From Aggregatibacter actinomycetemcomitans (lineage in GTDB: Bacteria; Pseudomonadota; Gammaproteobacteria; Enterobacterales; Pasteurellaceae): a DNA stretch of 64,000 nt. The notes under the pieces are model-generated. The model worked only from the letters and a program-made list of their open reading frames with translations. It ran no database searches and was not told where the DNA came from. The position numbers and the translations under genes are program-made. Below are positions 63,889-64,000 of the stretch, in pieces (position 1 is the stretch's first letter; each line of letters starts with the position of its first letter). The stretch covers positions 1 to 64,000 of the forward strand of contig NZ_NRDF01000001.1 of NCBI RefSeq assembly GCF_003130205.1, read 5' to 3'.

Positions 63889-64000
63889 ATGAGCATTAGA
63901 ACTCAAAACTACATCAACGGGCGTTTGTCTTTGCGCGTACCGCAAGTGGAGAGCTTGGCAAGATTGAAACAGGCACTGGATGCTGCGCCGGAAATGGCAC
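63889..64000 (+). CDS. Start of a gene, probably type III restriction/helicase-like, truncated by window end
   Basis: Only 37 codons are visible: MSIRTQNYINGRLSLRVPQVESLARLKQALDAAPEMA. This resembles the N-terminus of DEAD-box/type III restriction (Res) helicases that accompany the methyltransferase whose tail lies just upstream, so it may be the restriction partner of the deleted modification gene. The evidence is short and the assignment tentative. AAAGAG lies about 11 bases before the ATG. Confidence 0.5.
   Translation, partial: MSIRTQNYINGRLSLRVPQVESLARLKQALDAAPEMA

Overview
The window looks like chromosomal DNA from a member of the Pasteurellaceae, most probably the genus Aggregatibacter. 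The main evidence is the 9-base uptake signal AAGTGCGGT (and its complement), present several dozen times and often as inverted pairs after genes. The gene content also fits: a triheme quinol peroxidase, an AfeABCD/YfeABCD-type metal transporter, and many gene neighbourhoods of the Haemophilus type. The species cannot be fixed from this sequence alone.

Layout. Positions 1-5770 are the end of a surface polysaccharide locus: an AT-rich glycosyltransferase, an internally deleted acyltransferase, then a rhamnosyltransferase-like GT2 and a WbaP-type initiating transferase of ordinary composition. An IS3-type transposase relic follows. Positions 6.3-29 kb are mostly housekeeping: xthA, rfbB, ribA/pgpB, nagK, lipoproteins, tesB, 4.5S RNA, cydDC-trxB-cnoX (thiol redox), yeaD, yoaA, tsaB, slp, a frameshifted fadD, and rnd. 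Positions 29-33.6 kb hold an AT-rich stress region: quinol peroxidase behind an FNR-like box, a small secreted protein, an RclC-like DUF417 protein, a DUF302 protein and a secreted GH114-type glycosidase. Positions 33.6-46.4 kb carry qmcA-nfeD, lpxL/hldE, csdA-csdE, tRNA-Leu(CAA), lrgAB, a dNTPase, a toxin-antitoxin pair and uup.

Positions 46.5-48.1 kb hold a decayed AT-rich ABC exporter bracketed by direct copies of a GC-rich repeat. Next come an ascorbate-type PTS (IIB, IIC) with a split transketolase (48.3-51.7 kb), prmB/smrB, and yccS-yccF-mgsA-yccT with divergent acyP. The four-gene metal ABC operon has a Fur-like site and sits between acyP and tusE-yccA, genes that are close together in Escherichia coli.

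The right end (62.7-64 kb) is a graveyard of defence genes: the 3' end of a cas3-like gene, and an ORF joining the start of a SNF2-type helicase to the tail of a type III-like DNA methyltransferase. That tail contains an exact Neisseria-type uptake sequence (AGGTCGTCTGAA) about 40 bases from a Pasteurellaceae uptake signal. Three stacked palindromes and the start of a further gene follow. This junction is the most unusual part of the window and suggests transfer from an oral Neisseriaceae donor followed by deletion.
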